A stretch of 64,000 nt of DNA from Actinobacillus delphinicola (GCF_900638385.1 NZ_LR134510.1:868001-932000), one strand, 5' to 3'. Positions 41,371 to 53,402 are shown, counted from the stretch's first letter. The notes: generated from the letters alone by a model not told the origin. A program made the numbers and translations.

Positions 41371-41811
41371 TTATATTTTCTTTATAAATTCTATATAAAT
41401 AGCGGTAAGGTGTTCTTGAACTTTAAGAATTTTTTCATAGAAATCTTTGATCTCACGATTTACTAAGGATTGAGCTTGTAGGAAATCCAAAAAGATTTTA
41501 AGATTTACATCGTATTGTTTTGTACCGTTTTTGTTTAAAGGAATTAAGCCTTCCCAAGAGTATCTCTCTCCTTTTTCATCATAATTAGGTATAACAGAGG
41601 TAGATTGAAATGACTTACTTTGGCATAACGAAAAAATTACGGGTAGAAATTCTAGCTTTAACTCAGGCTTCTTTAATTCTAAAATAATTTCTTTATTATC
41701 TAGCTTAATAAGATCATAAAAAACTTCATTCCCTTTGTAGGCTAATAAAGTGATTTTTTCTTGTAAATCAATATCTGTAATGATTTTATTTAACTCTTTT
41801 TCTGTAATCAT
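41371..41811 (-). CDS. Hypothetical cargo protein (second of a pair)
   Basis: 146 residues, soluble, not recognised. Helical N-terminus (ITEKELNKIITDIDLQEKITLLAYKGNEVFYDLI) and helical C-terminus (LDFLQAQSLVNREIKDFYEKILKVQEHLTAIYIEFIKK). It follows the 41824 gene with 12 bases between, so the two are probably one operon. Confidence 0.6.
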   Translation of the reverse strand: MITEKELNKIITDIDLQEKITLLAYKGNEVFYDLIKLDNKEIILELKKPELKLEFLPVIFSLCQSKSFQSTSVIPNYDEKGERYSWEGLIPLNKNGTKQYDVNLKIFLDFLQAQSLVNREIKDFYEKILKVQEHLTAIYIEFIKKI

Positions 41812-41823
41812 ACAATTATTCCT

Positions 41824-42438
41824 TTAGTCTATAGATGGGAAATGGAAAATTTCTCTTAATTCTGGATGTAAGCAATCTCCATAAAATTTTGTTGCCAAAC
41901 AAAACCAAAACTGTCTTTGTTTTTCCCATTGCTGTAATTGGTTTTCGAGAGATTTTTTCTTGTCCTCTAAGTTTTCAAAATCCTTAATAAGGATAGAAAA
42001 ATCCTTGCATTCATTTGGAGATTGAAAAACTTCAATAAATTTTTGCTTTACCTCATCTATAGTTGCTGTATTGAAAAATAGTTCTAGTTTTCTGTCCTCT
42101 AGACTATCTATTCGAGAATTAATAAACCCGATTGTACAATTCAAATTATCGCATTCTAGTTGTAATTTAAATTCTTTAATGGCTAATTGAATGAGGGAAA
42201 TCTTATCATTTTCTATTTTTGGGTCTGAAGTATGAGAAAAATTAATATCTTCAAAAGCTAAAGCTAAACACGTTATTTCAGACTTAATAGCGGAAAGCTC
42301 TTGTTTTACTAACCGATATTTTTCTTTTAACGTAGAAATTTCTTGTTTTTTACATCGTATTTGATCGTCAATTTTTATATATGCATCTTTTTCCATATTA
42401 CAATCCATTATAAACAGTGAATACAAGGTGGAAGACAT
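41824..42438 (-). CDS. Coiled-coil hypothetical cargo protein (first of a pair)
   Basis: 204 residues from ATG 42438 (AAGG upstream); the frame extends to 42510 and internal ATG codons are also possible. Coiled coils dominate (CKKQEISTLKEKYRLVKQELSAIKSEI, and LIKDFENLEDKKKSLENQLQQWEKQ), ending FHFPSID. Not recognised. Operon with the 41371 gene. AT-rich, next to the relaxase, a usual cargo position in this ICE class. Could be a defence or competition pair, without proof. Confidence 0.6.
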   Translation of the reverse strand: MSSTLYSLFIMDCNMEKDAYIKIDDQIRCKKQEISTLKEKYRLVKQELSAIKSEITCLALAFEDINFSHTSDPKIENDKISLIQLAIKEFKLQLECDNLNCTIGFINSRIDSLEDRKLELFFNTATIDEVKQKFIEVFQSPNECKDFSILIKDFENLEDKKKSLENQLQQWEKQRQFWFCLATKFYGDCLHPELREIFHFPSID

Positions 42439-42592
42439 TAACGCCTTATCATCATAGTCTAGAAAAAAACTCGGTAGAAACAAGGAAAAATCGCCTAGAA
42501 ATCGAATCAAAAATCTATTTAATTTATGGTTAATCCCATATTTTATTTATGTTAGCTTAAAGAAATTTAAGTTACTTTTTCATATAGTTGTT

Positions 42593-44692
42593 ATGTATCA
42601 CTTTATCAAAAAATTTTTCCGTAAAAAGCTAATGTCTTCCATACCTGCACCTACAGTTAAAGAAGATAAACCTGGATGGCACTTACCACAAACGGCTGAT
42701 CAGTTACTAAATACACCACATCGTCAAAAACAACTCAATACTATTTGGCAAAATGTATCGATGACACCTGATAATTTCCAACAGTTGTACGGTGAACCGA
42801 TAAGACGTTATGCTGAACTGGTACAGCTTTTACCTGCCAGCGAAACACATCACCATGCTTATTTAGGTGGAATGCTTGATCATGGTTTGGAGGTCATTGC
42901 TCTTGCTGCAAAACTGAGACAGAATTATGTGTTACCACAAAATGCTCCCCCAGAAGAGCAAGCAAAACAACGAGATGTTTGGAGTGCATTAATCATTTAT
43001 GCTGCATTGCTACATGATATTGGCAAAATTGCAGTCGACATCAAGGTCGTGCTCGAAAATGAAAAACAATGGTTCCCATGGCAAGGACGACCTACCTTAC
43101 CTTATCGTTTTTGTTATCATCCCGATAGAGATTATGAGTTACACCCAACATTAGGGACATTTCTGCTTCATTATTTAGTCCCGCCAATAGCGTTAGATTG
43201 GCTAGCTACCTTTCCAGGCCCATTTGCTACTTTAATGTACTATGCAAGTGGACATAGTGATAAAGCGGGTATTTTGGCAGAAATTGTGCAGAAAGCTGAT
43301 CAACTATCTGTAACAATGGCATTAGGTGGCGACATTAATAAACTTGATGAAAGCCCTAAAGTGTCTTTTGCAAAACAGTTACAGTTGGCGCTTCGTCACG
43401 TTGTGAAAGGTTTTAATATCAATAATCCTAAAGGAGGGAGTCAGGCCTATGTCAATGAGCAAGGTGTGTGGGTGATGTCAAAAACAACGACAGATGCTGT
43501 ACGTGCATATTTAGTTAGCCAAGGAATAAGTGTGCCTGTACAAAATGCAAAATTATTTGATGAAATGCAAACATATAAACTTATTGAGCCTGCTTCAGAT
43601 AATATGGCCGTATGGACGTGTAAAATAGCGACAGAGAGTTGGCAACCACAAAATAATTTTACCTTCTTGCGACTTTCCCCACAATTAATTTGGCCAAACG
43701 TAACTGATCGCCCTGAAAATTTTAAAGGCACTATTACGCCTGTGGATAGTGAAGGAAACATCCTTAACCTTGATACAGTAAATGAATCGCCAAAACCAGT
43801 TATTGATACTGAACCAGTGTTAGACGTACCTACTGCTGATACAGTAATAGATCAGACGAAAAACCTAGATGATACTTTAATGGATGCCGTATTAGATATG
43901 TTTGGTAGTACTGAAACCTCAGAGCCTGCAGAAATTTCTACGATAGACGAAGTACCAGCGGCAGTAGAACTTTCCCAAGTTACAGAAAGTGAAGTTTCAC
44001 CAATTGAAGCAGAAGCAATACAAAATACTGACCCAGTAATAGAGTCAATATCAATTGAAACGGTAGCGATTGAAAAACAAGAAAAACAGGAATCACGTCA
44101 ACCTAGAACGCCAGCTGTAATGGTAGATGCTAATATGCCGAAAATTAGAGAACGTGAATCAACTTTACCTCCAACCGATTTAACCACTCTTCCACGTGTT
44201 AGTAATACGCCTAAAAATTTTGTGAAACCACGGCAACCTCAACCTGTGCAGCCGACCAAAACGAGTTTAGATCCGTCAAATAAAATTCAAATTGATGATT
44301 TTATTCAATGGGTAAAAGTAGGGTTTCAGACTAATAAGATTAAACTGAATCAAAGCGATGCATTACTGCATATTGTTGAAAATCACCTTTTTATGGTTAC
44401 CCCACAAATCTTTCGTTTGTACGTTATTGAGCAAACAGGACGAAGTGATCAGGTGCTATGGGAATCATTACAGAAAGACTTTCAAAAACTAAATTTACAT
44501 ACCGTACGATATGATAGCGAAAGTAAAGATTATTATAACTTTTGGACGGTTAAAATTCAGGGAAGTTTGCGAGAAACAGAATTAACTGGATATTTAGTAA
44601 AAAATTTTGCATACTTCATAGGGAGCAGGACTGTTCTAAACAATCATCATTTGAAATTACAAGGAAACTTAACAAATGAAAGTAACCATTGA
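42593..44692 (+). CDS. traI: MobH-family relaxase (TraI-like)
   Basis: 699 residues. The N-terminal TraI_2/MobH domain has the HD-type metal motifs: ETHHHAYLGGMLDHGLEV near residue 83 and YAALLHDIGKIAVD near residue 140, with later YHPDRDYELHPTLGTFLLHYL. A long acidic linker (about 390-500) leads to a C-terminal domain (IDDFIQWVKVGFQTNKIKLNQSDALLHIV). It should nick the transfer origin and lead the strand into the recipient. Weak ribosome site. The integrase region begins 8 bases downstream. Confidence 0.92.
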   Translation: MYHFIKKFFRKKLMSSIPAPTVKEDKPGWHLPQTADQLLNTPHRQKQLNTIWQNVSMTPDNFQQLYGEPIRRYAELVQLLPASETHHHAYLGGMLDHGLEVIALAAKLRQNYVLPQNAPPEEQAKQRDVWSALIIYAALLHDIGKIAVDIKVVLENEKQWFPWQGRPTLPYRFCYHPDRDYELHPTLGTFLLHYLVPPIALDWLATFPGPFATLMYYASGHSDKAGILAEIVQKADQLSVTMALGGDINKLDESPKVSFAKQLQLALRHVVKGFNINNPKGGSQAYVNEQGVWVMSKTTTDAVRAYLVSQGISVPVQNAKLFDEMQTYKLIEPASDNMAVWTCKIATESWQPQNNFTFLRLSPQLIWPNVTDRPENFKGTITPVDSEGNILNLDTVNESPKPVIDTEPVLDVPTADTVIDQTKNLDDTLMDAVLDMFGSTETSEPAEISTIDEVPAAVELSQVTESEVSPIEAEAIQNTDPVIESISIETVAIEKQEKQESRQPRTPAVMVDANMPKIRERESTLPPTDLTTLPRVSNTPKNFVKPRQPQPVQPTKTSLDPSNKIQIDDFIQWVKVGFQTNKIKLNQSDALLHIVENHLFMVTPQIFRLYVIEQTGRSDQVLWESLQKDFQKLNLHTVRYDSESKDYYNFWTVKIQGSLRETELTGYLVKNFAYFIGSRTVLNNHHLKLQGNLTNESNH

Positions 44693-44796
44693 TATAATCA
44701 TGAAAAAATTTTTACCATAAATATTTACGAGAAGATACAATAGCCTCTTATACAAAGGTAGTTAAACAATTTAACAAACATTTTCCTAATCAGGAT

Positions 44797-45573
44797 ATGC
44801 GGGTATTGAAGTCTTCGGATATTATTGAGTGGCGACGAGTGATCTTGTTACGGTTAAAACCCGTTAGTTGGAATAATTATGTTCGCCATCTAAAAGCGAT
44901 TTACGCTTTTGGTATTGATCAAGCACTCTTGCCAAAACCCAATCCATTTAAATATTGTTCACTACGAATTGGCAAACCACAGAAAAAAATATTTAATCCA
45001 GAGCAAATTAAGCAAATCAATGATATTTTTCAGCAGGAGCATGTACCAGATTGGTGTTCTCCGCTGTGGTTTTATGAGGCAGTCATTAAAACGTTGTTTT
45101 ATACTGCAATTCGTCGCAGACAGTTATTAAATCTTACAATAGAGAATGTTGATCTTAATCGTGGTATATTCTCATTACCTGCATCAATCAATAAAAATGA
45201 TTGTTATCATGAATTGCCGATTAGTAAAGCATTACGCCCAGCGCTAGAAAAATTGTTACTTGAGCATGAGTTAAGGGGGAGTTTACCGAAGGAGCAATTG
45301 TTTAACAGAAACAAATTTACGCTAGCAACGTATCGGCAAGGTAAAGAAATGACCAGCGCTCAACTCACGTATTTTTTTGAAAAATTAAGTGCATTGGCTG
45401 GCTTTAGAATTACCCCACATCGATTCCGCCATACTGTGGCAACAAATCTGATGAAGAATCCAAAGAATCTTTATGTTGTTAAACAGTTATTAGGCCATTC
45501 TTCCGTCAATGTCACGTTGGAGTATATACATGATGATCCAGAAACACTGCGAAATATTGTAGATAATATATAA
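44797..45573 (+). CDS. int: Tyrosine recombinase (ICE integrase) with out-of-frame N-terminus
   Basis: 258 residues from the first in-frame ATG. Catalytic motifs: Arg I in TAIRRRQLLNL, HRFRH (HxxR), GHSSVNVTLEYIH with the nucleophile Tyr. In-frame codons continue upstream to a stop at 44701-44703 and encode TIASYTKVVKQFNKHFPNQD, a normal SAM-like N-terminal start, yet no start codon exists there. An ATG at 44700 followed by six A and five T would join this frame if one base were lost. The gene may need slippage, may start late, or may be inactivated. It should mediate excision and integration at the ends 244/45710. Confidence 0.82.
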   Translation: MRVLKSSDIIEWRRVILLRLKPVSWNNYVRHLKAIYAFGIDQALLPKPNPFKYCSLRIGKPQKKIFNPEQIKQINDIFQQEHVPDWCSPLWFYEAVIKTLFYTAIRRRQLLNLTIENVDLNRGIFSLPASINKNDCYHELPISKALRPALEKLLLEHELRGSLPKEQLFNRNKFTLATYRQGKEMTSAQLTYFFEKLSALAGFRITPHRFRHTVATNLMKNPKNLYVVKQLLGHSSVNVTLEYIHDDPETLRNIVDNI

Positions 45574-45699
45574 ATAGTCATTATTAATTTGCAAGACCAG
45601 CAAAAAAGTATATAATAGCGACGTTCGTTTTTTAATCGTTGCGATGGCTAAAAAGAACAGTCCTGAACCATGAATGGTCAGATCACTTCTCACGTCCCC

Positions 45700-45730
45700 C
45701 CTGATTTCTCAAAATGTGATGTTATTCCCT
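45700..45730. other. Right ICE-chromosome junction (attR, approximate)
   Basis: AAAATGTGATGTTATT (45711-45726) resembles AAAAGTAGTGATATT at 229-243. Adhesin coding on the minus strand begins here. CCTGAT lies just inside the element. Between the integrase and this point (45574-45699) are hairpins (GCGACG/CGTTGC) but no gene. Confidence 0.55.
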
Positions 45731-46128
45731 ACTGCAGACACATATGAATCAGTTGTTGAAATATCGTTTCCCATAGCTTGAATGCTTGAGCCATAAATTT
45801 TTAGATTTTTGCCAAGTGCTTCAATTTGGTTAACATTTGTTGCAGAGGTATCATTTGTTGTTATGTTATCTCCAATAATTGTTTTTTGATTATTGGAGGA
45901 TAGTTTCGTATTTAATTTTTTAAAATTATATGATTGTTTATATGTATGAGAGGAAGGCGGTGGGGTATCTGTTGCTAAAACTTGTCCAGAGATCAATAAA
46001 GTACAACCTAGAATAGCTGTATTTTTAATTATATTACGACCTGTTTTAGTTGTTGATTTTGCAAGCTCTGAAACAACAACTAACCGTTGATTTATTCGAT
46101 CAAAAATTATTTTAAAGATTCTATTCAT
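45711..46128 (-). pseudogene. 5' part of a trimeric autotransporter adhesin split by the ICE
   Basis: 139 residues to a stop just inside the element. The N-terminus is an extended signal peptide region (MNRIFKIIFDRINQRLVVVS then ELAKSTTKTGR) with a hydrophobic core (NTAILGCTLLISGQVLA), diagnostic of type Vc autotransporters. Head repeats follow (ALGKNLKIYGSSIQAMGNDIST). The reading frame passes into element DNA and stops. Joined to 1-243 it restores VGNNITTFGSNIVAMG. A truncated secreted head without an anchor is the only possible product here. Confidence 0.85.
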
Positions 46129-46383
46129 TTTAACATCCTTCCAACAAAATTATAAAAAAAAAAGAAGTAAAATAATTTTACTCCTTTAAAACCATACATA
46201 TTTAATACTATTTGTCCAGTATAAGTAAGATTAAATTATTTAAAAATACATCCTAATAGGTACTTATGCATTTGATAATTGTTTTTAAAATGTTAAATTA
46301 TTGTTAATATTACATAAAATGAACAAAATCCAAAATAAAAAATTTTTTTAGATTTAAAGTAAATTTCATTATATATAAATTTA

Positions 46384-47190
46384 CTATAATGGGGTTAAAT
46401 TGATCGTTCCTAATTTAAAGATTTGATTTGGTTCAGGATTAGTTAAAATTACTTCTAGCCAGAGCGTATCACGGTAAATGGCATGATTAAGGATGTGCCC
46501 TGTTTTACGCCAGTTTTCTCCGACAAGGGTTTCTATTTCGTGACCGTTAAGGTAAGGGGTATTTGGTGCATGGAAAATATACATTGCACGTTTGTTGATG
46601 CCTCGGTATTTCGCACGAGCAATGGTTTCTTGTCCAATGTAGCAACCTTTGGTAAAGCAAATGGCATTTTCAATATCCTGTAAATTCATCGCTTGTGGGA
46701 TAAATTCATTTTGGCTTTCTGGACTGAGTAGAGGAATACCCGCTTTTATATCGGCAATTTTCCACAGTGCATAATCGGCAAAATCGTGATTAGTTTGCAC
46801 AGTTTCGCATACGATAAATTCACGCCCATCGGCTAAATTAAAGCAAAAATTTTGCGGAAAATCGGGGCGTGTCGCATTGTTTTCGGGTTGCCAGCCGAGA
46901 ATTTGCCAATCTAATGTTTCAAAGGTCACTTTAGAAAAAATCGCATATTTATTGAGATCTTTAAGGCTACTTTCTAATAATTCATTGTGAATGAGGGCAT
47001 AGAAAGTTTGTTCATCTTGGCGATAAAGGCGAAAAATTGTTTGTACTTTGCCTTTAGCATCACAATGGGCAGTCAGCGTTTGTGTGTTGGCTTTAAGATT
47101 TACCACATCGCAAGTAAGCTGACCTTGTAAAAATTTTTCACTATCTACGCCACTGATGCGAACTAAGGTTATCGGGAGTTGAAAGAGCAT
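46384..47190 (-). CDS. ygfZ: tRNA-modifying protein YgfZ (folate-binding)
   Basis: 268 residues of the GcvT-like folate-binding family that supports assembly or repair of certain iron-sulphur enzymes such as MiaB. The signature KGCYIGQETIARAKYRG near residues 173-189 is complete, with the conserved Cys. Nine bases from yicC and probably co-transcribed. The 255 bases upstream of the neighbouring adhesin (46129-46383) show nothing but AT-rich promoter-like sequence. Confidence 0.93.
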   Translation of the reverse strand: MLFQLPITLVRISGVDSEKFLQGQLTCDVVNLKANTQTLTAHCDAKGKVQTIFRLYRQDEQTFYALIHNELLESSLKDLNKYAIFSKVTFETLDWQILGWQPENNATRPDFPQNFCFNLADGREFIVCETVQTNHDFADYALWKIADIKAGIPLLSPESQNEFIPQAMNLQDIENAICFTKGCYIGQETIARAKYRGINKRAMYIFHAPNTPYLNGHEIETLVGENWRKTGHILNHAIYRDTLWLEVILTNPEPNQIFKLGTINLTPL

Positions 47191-47199
47191 AATGACTCC

Positions 47200-48063
47200 T
47201 TATTCGAGGTTTTGAATTTGTTCACGCATTTGTTCAATTAACACTTTTAATTCAACCGCACTTGCAGTGACATCCGCATTAATTGATTTTGATGCGAGAG
47301 TATTTGATTCACGATTAAGTTCTTGCATCATGAAGTCGAGTTTACGACCGACAGCACCACCTTGACGTAAAATGCGTTGTGTTTCTTTAACGTGAAGTTG
47401 AAGGCGATCTAATTCTTCGGCAACATCTAGGCGTTGAGCAAGAATAACCATTTCTTGTTCAAAGCGTTGTGGATCCGCTTCGAGTTGTGCGTCTGCAAAG
47501 CGTTGTTGTAAACGCTCACGTTGCCATTGTAAAACCTCTGGCATTTGCGCACGGACTTTGTCTGCCTCTTGTGAGATAGCTTGGAGGCGTTCATCAATAA
47601 GAAGATGTAATTTTTCGCCCTCACGACCACGCATTGCGATAAATTCTTTGAGGAGCTCATCAAATCCTGCGAGCAAATCTTGGCTGATTTGGTCTAAATC
47701 TTGTTCTTGAGCTTCAACGACTCCTGGATAACGTAAAATATCCATTAGGTTAATTTCACCACCGCCGACTTGTTGTTTTAGCCATTGGAGCGATTGAATA
47801 ACTTGTCCAGCAAATTCTTGATTGATGTTAAGCCCTGCATCTTTTGATGGGACCATATCAATGCGAAGGGAACATTCTACTTTTCCACGGGTCAAAGCAT
47901 GGCGTAATGTTTCACGTAAGGTGTTTTCTAATCCACGGAAAGCCTCAGGTAAGCGGAAAAATGTTTCAAGATAGCGTTGGTTGACACTACGCATTTCCCA
48001 AATTGCGCAGCCCCAATCTTTTTTGATTTCCACACGGGAAAAAGCAGTCATACTGTATAGCAT
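47200..48063 (-). CDS. yicC: YicC family endoribonuclease
   Basis: 287 residues. N-terminal SMTAFSRVE and SVNQRYLETFFRLPEAFR, C-terminal GRKLDFMMQELNRESNTLASKS and LKVLIEQMREQIQNLE match YicC/YloC. Usually divergent from rph, as here. One Haemophilus-type uptake core (47255-47263) lies inside. Confidence 0.93.
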   Translation of the reverse strand: MLYSMTAFSRVEIKKDWGCAIWEMRSVNQRYLETFFRLPEAFRGLENTLRETLRHALTRGKVECSLRIDMVPSKDAGLNINQEFAGQVIQSLQWLKQQVGGGEINLMDILRYPGVVEAQEQDLDQISQDLLAGFDELLKEFIAMRGREGEKLHLLIDERLQAISQEADKVRAQMPEVLQWQRERLQQRFADAQLEADPQRFEQEMVILAQRLDVAEELDRLQLHVKETQRILRQGGAVGRKLDFMMQELNRESNTLASKSINADVTASAVELKVLIEQMREQIQNLE

Positions 48064-48179
48064 TGTGAATCCTTTTATTTATTAAAAATATCGTTAGTTA
48101 TTGTACTGTTAAATTTCTATTCTGTCAGTTTGCGTGTTAAGATGTCGCAATTTTTTGAAATTAGAATCGAGGAATAACT

Positions 48180-48908
48180 ATGCAAAGCCAACGTCCAAAT
48201 GCGCGTCCATTTGATAAGATGCGTGATATTAAAATTACACGCCATTATACCAAACATGCGGAAGGTTCCGTATTGGTAGAATTTGGTGATACGAAAGTGC
48301 TTTGTACCGCAAGTATTGAGGAAAGTGTTCCACGCTTTTTGAAAGGTCAGGGCAAAGGTTGGGTGACGGCTGAATATGGCATGCTTCCACGCTCAACCCA
48401 TAGCCGTATGCAACGTGAAGCGGCAAAGGGCAAACAGGGTGGACGGACGATGGAGATCCAACGCTTAATTGCTCGTTCTTTGCGTGCAATGGTAGATTTA
48501 GAAGTGTTAGGTGAAAATACCATTACGTTAGATTGCGATGTTATCCAAGCGGATGGCGGTACTCGTACTGCATCTATTACTGGGGCAGCCGTGGCGTTAA
48601 GCGATGCGATCGCTTATTTATTAGTGGAAGGGAAAATTAAAACAAATCCGATTAAAAATCTTGTGGCAGCAGTATCCGTAGGAATTGTCAATGGAGAGGC
48701 CGTATGCGATTTAGAATATATTGAAGATAGCAATGCGGAAACGGATATGAATGTAGTGATGTGTGAGGACGGTCGTATGATCGAAGTTCAAGGCACTGCA
48801 GAAGGCGCACCATTTAGCCATGAAGAATTATTAACTTTATTAAGTTTGGCTAAACAAGGATGTGAACAAATTTTTGCTGCACAACATGAGGCACTAGCAG
48901 AAAATTAA
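48180..48908 (+). CDS. rph: Ribonuclease PH
   Basis: 242 residues. Conserved blocks: [71 protein letters not shown]. Phosphorolytic exoribonuclease trimming tRNA 3' ends. Full length. GAGGAA precedes the ATG. Confidence 0.96.
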   Translation: MQSQRPNARPFDKMRDIKITRHYTKHAEGSVLVEFGDTKVLCTASIEESVPRFLKGQGKGWVTAEYGMLPRSTHSRMQREAAKGKQGGRTMEIQRLIARSLRAMVDLEVLGENTITLDCDVIQADGGTRTASITGAAVALSDAIAYLLVEGKIKTNPIKNLVAAVSVGIVNGEAVCDLEYIEDSNAETDMNVVMCEDGRMIEVQGTAEGAPFSHEELLTLLSLAKQGCEQIFAAQHEALAEN

Positions 48909-48915
48909 TTGAACT

Positions 48916-48962
48916 CACGCCACATAAATCGCATAAATTTTTACGATTTTTGTGGCGTTATT
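48916..48962 (+). terminator. Hairpin terminator after rph
   Basis: CGCCACA/TGTGGCG outer stem with inner ATCG/CGAT pairing, followed by TTATTT. Confidence 0.7.
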
Positions 48963-48974
48963 TGAGGAGCAAAT

Positions 48975-49853
48975 ATGTTTATTGGAAAAATTGTTGGGGC
49001 AATCATCGGATTAAAATTTGGTGGTTTTTTTGGCATGATTGCGGGGATTTTCGTAGGACACTTAGCAGATAAGAAAATTTACGAATTAGGCAGTGTTCGC
49101 TCTAGCATTTTTAGACGTAAATTAACTCGCCAATCGCTTTTTATGCAAACAACTTTTGCGGTACTTGGTCATTTAAGTAAAGCGAAAGGGCGTGTGACAG
49201 ATGAAGATATCGCACTTGCGAATAATCTGATGGCACAAATGAATTTGGATCAGGCGGGGATAAAATTAGCACAAGATGCATTCACCCGTGGTAAAGATGC
49301 GAATTTCCCATTACGCCAAGCGATTCAAGAATTTCGTGAAGGTTGTGGACAACGTAATGATTTATTGCGTATGTTCTTAACAGTGCAGGTAAAAGCGGCT
49401 TTTGCTGATGATGTTTTAGATCCACGTGAGCAGGAAATCTTATATATCATCGCTGAAGAATTGGGCGTGTCACGTTTCCAATTCGATCAAATGATTGCGA
49501 TGGAATTAGCTGCACGTCAATTCCGTGGTTTCTACCAACAAGCAGGTGCTGGCGGTTTCTATCAACAGCAAGATACCGATGGTTTCCACGATTACAGCCA
49601 ACAACAGCAATATCATCAATATCAACGTAACGGTGGACCAACATTGGCGGATGCATATCAAGTGTTAGGTGTGTCTGAAAGTGATGATCAACAAACGGTA
49701 AAACGTGCTTATCGCCGATTAATGAGTGAAAATCACCCAGATAAATTGATTTCTAAAGGCTTGCCAAAAGAAATGTTAGAAATGGCAAAAGAGAAAACCC
49801 AACAAATCCAAGCAGCTTACGATTTAATTCGTAAAGCGAAAGGGTGGCGTTAA
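48975..49853 (+). CDS. djlA: Co-chaperone DjlA
   Basis: 292 residues. An N-terminal membrane segment (GAIIGLKFGGFFGMIAGIFVGHLA), a TerB-like middle (about 60-185), a Gln/Tyr-rich linker, and a C-terminal J domain (ADAYQVLGVSESDDQQTVKRAYRRLMSENHPDKL) with the HPD motif. It stimulates DnaK at the inner membrane. Confidence 0.95.
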   Translation: MFIGKIVGAIIGLKFGGFFGMIAGIFVGHLADKKIYELGSVRSSIFRRKLTRQSLFMQTTFAVLGHLSKAKGRVTDEDIALANNLMAQMNLDQAGIKLAQDAFTRGKDANFPLRQAIQEFREGCGQRNDLLRMFLTVQVKAAFADDVLDPREQEILYIIAEELGVSRFQFDQMIAMELAARQFRGFYQQAGAGGFYQQQDTDGFHDYSQQQQYHQYQRNGGPTLADAYQVLGVSESDDQQTVKRAYRRLMSENHPDKLISKGLPKEMLEMAKEKTQQIQAAYDLIRKAKGWR

Positions 49854-49868
49854 GCGATAATGTTGTAG

Positions 49869-49896
49869 AAAACCGCTTTGCAAAGAGCGGTTTTTT
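49869..49896 (+). terminator. Terminator after djlA
   Basis: AAAACCGCT/AGCGGTTTT hairpin followed by a T run. Confidence 0.88.
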
Positions 49897-49913
49897 TATT
49901 TTAAGGATAAAAA

Positions 49914-50852
49914 ATGCGTGTCATTTTAGCACCAATGCAAGGCGTGTTAGATTATTTTATGCGGGATTTATTAACCCGAGTGAATCATTATGATTTGTGC
50001 GTAACGGAGTTTGTGCGGGTAGTGGATAGTTTATTACCCGAGAAAACTTATTATCGCATTTGTCCAGAATTATATGAGAATGGATTGACGCAAGCAGGGA
50101 CGCCTGTGCGTGTTCAGATCCTTGGGCAACATCCGCAATGGTTAGCTGAAAATGCAATGCGTGCCATTGCGTTAGGATCGCATGGCGTGGATTTAAATTG
50201 TGGTTGTCCATCTAAAACTGTGAATGGAAGTCAAGGTGGGGCAAGTCTGTTAAAAGATCCCGAATTAATTTACCGAGCAACTCAGGCAATTCGTAAAGCC
50301 GTACCTGCAGAGCATACGGTAAGTGTGAAAGTGCGTTTAGGTTGGGATAATCCTGATCATGCGTTTGAAATTGCTGATGCGTGTCAGCAAGGCGGTGCAA
50401 CGGAAATTGCAATTCATGGGCGTACTAAGATGGATGGCTATAAAGCGGAACGTATTAATTGGGAAAGAATTGGTGAGGTGCGTGAAAAATTACGTATTCC
50501 CGTTGTTGCCAATGGTGAAATTTTTACTTACCAAGATGGTCAACGTTGCCAGCAAATTACGGGTTGCCAAGATTTGATGGTAGCACGTGGGGCATTAAAT
50601 GTGCCGAATTTAAGCGATGTTCTTAAACAAAATGCAGATAAATTAGATTGGGGAAGTGGTGTAATGCCGATGATTCGCGCTTATTCACAAGTAGAGAATC
50701 AATTTGATAGCGGTTTTTATCATATCGCTCGCATTAAGCAATGGTTGCAATATTTGAAAAAGGATTATTCTGAAGCAATCGATCTTTTTGAAAAGATTAA
50801 AACCTGCCATTGCGCCGATGAATTAAGAATCTTGTTGCAGTCTGCAAATTAA
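49914..50852 (+). CDS. dusC: tRNA-dihydrouridine(16) synthase
   Basis: 312 residues, FMN enzyme reducing U16 of t[22 protein letters not shown] at the start, catalytic Cys in [21 protein letters not shown] near residue 98, [15 protein letters not shown] near residue 165. The length and the [13 protein letters not shown] block favour DusC over DusA/DusB. Confidence 0.93.
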   Translation: MRVILAPMQGVLDYFMRDLLTRVNHYDLCVTEFVRVVDSLLPEKTYYRICPELYENGLTQAGTPVRVQILGQHPQWLAENAMRAIALGSHGVDLNCGCPSKTVNGSQGGASLLKDPELIYRATQAIRKAVPAEHTVSVKVRLGWDNPDHAFEIADACQQGGATEIAIHGRTKMDGYKAERINWERIGEVREKLRIPVVANGEIFTYQDGQRCQQITGCQDLMVARGALNVPNLSDVLKQNADKLDWGSGVMPMIRAYSQVENQFDSGFYHIARIKQWLQYLKKDYSEAIDLFEKIKTCHCADELRILLQSAN

Positions 50853-50905
50853 GCGTTAAATTAATGACAATATAAATCGTATTTTTAAAAAAATGGGCAA
50901 AGTTT

Positions 50906-51163
50906 ATGGCTGAAAATAATCAAAATAATGGTGGATTTATTTTACTGAAGATGTTTTTAATCTGCTGGGGATTTGCATTCGTCTTGATGTATTTTGCTAA
51001 TGCAATCCTTATTGGAATTAATGCAAATGTTGCACAAATGATGAAACAATTAGCGTCTTTATTTGTGCCTTGTATCGAATATTCTTTTGTTGCATCGTTA
51101 CTCTTGGTACTTTTCTATGGTAGAAAATACCAACGATTTTTACAGAATAGAAAGAAACCTTAA
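50906..51163 (+). CDS. Small inner-membrane protein, hypothetical
   Basis: 85 residues, two membrane segments (LLKMFLICWGFAFVLMYFANAILIGI and CIEYSFVASLLLVLFY) and a basic tail (GRKYQRFLQNRKKP). Not recognised by name. Short spacing to dusC suggests co-transcription. Confidence 0.72.
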   Translation: MAENNQNNGGFILLKMFLICWGFAFVLMYFANAILIGINANVAQMMKQLASLFVPCIEYSFVASLLLVLFYGRKYQRFLQNRKKP

Positions 51164-51178
51164 TAATTTAAAGTAAAC

Positions 51179-51210
51179 AAAAAAGGACGAGAATATTCGT
51201 CCTTTTTCTT
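51179..51210. terminator. Bidirectional terminator between the small gene and purB
   Basis: AAAAAGGACGA/TCGTCCTTTTT, with A run and T run on either side, between converging genes. Confidence 0.88.
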
Positions 51211-51220
51211 TAAGTTATGA

Positions 51221-53226
<2,006 letters not shown>

Positions 53227-53402
53227 TTATAATTTGAGGTTGACATAAAAATCTTGCTCATCATACCAGCTTTTTCCTTATCTTTTAACTGATTATGAAA
53301 AACCACCTAAATAACTATTGTTTAAACAAAATACTCATAATAGAATGCGATCAAATTCCAAACACCAATAGGATGGATTTTAAACATGTATAAGGAGAAA
53401 GT

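Noticed and set aside
45574-45710. tRNA gene at the right attachment site
   Set aside because: The hairpins here do not make a cloverleaf and no tRNA-like TTCGANTC loop with matching acceptor arms was found. The junction lies in adhesin coding sequence.
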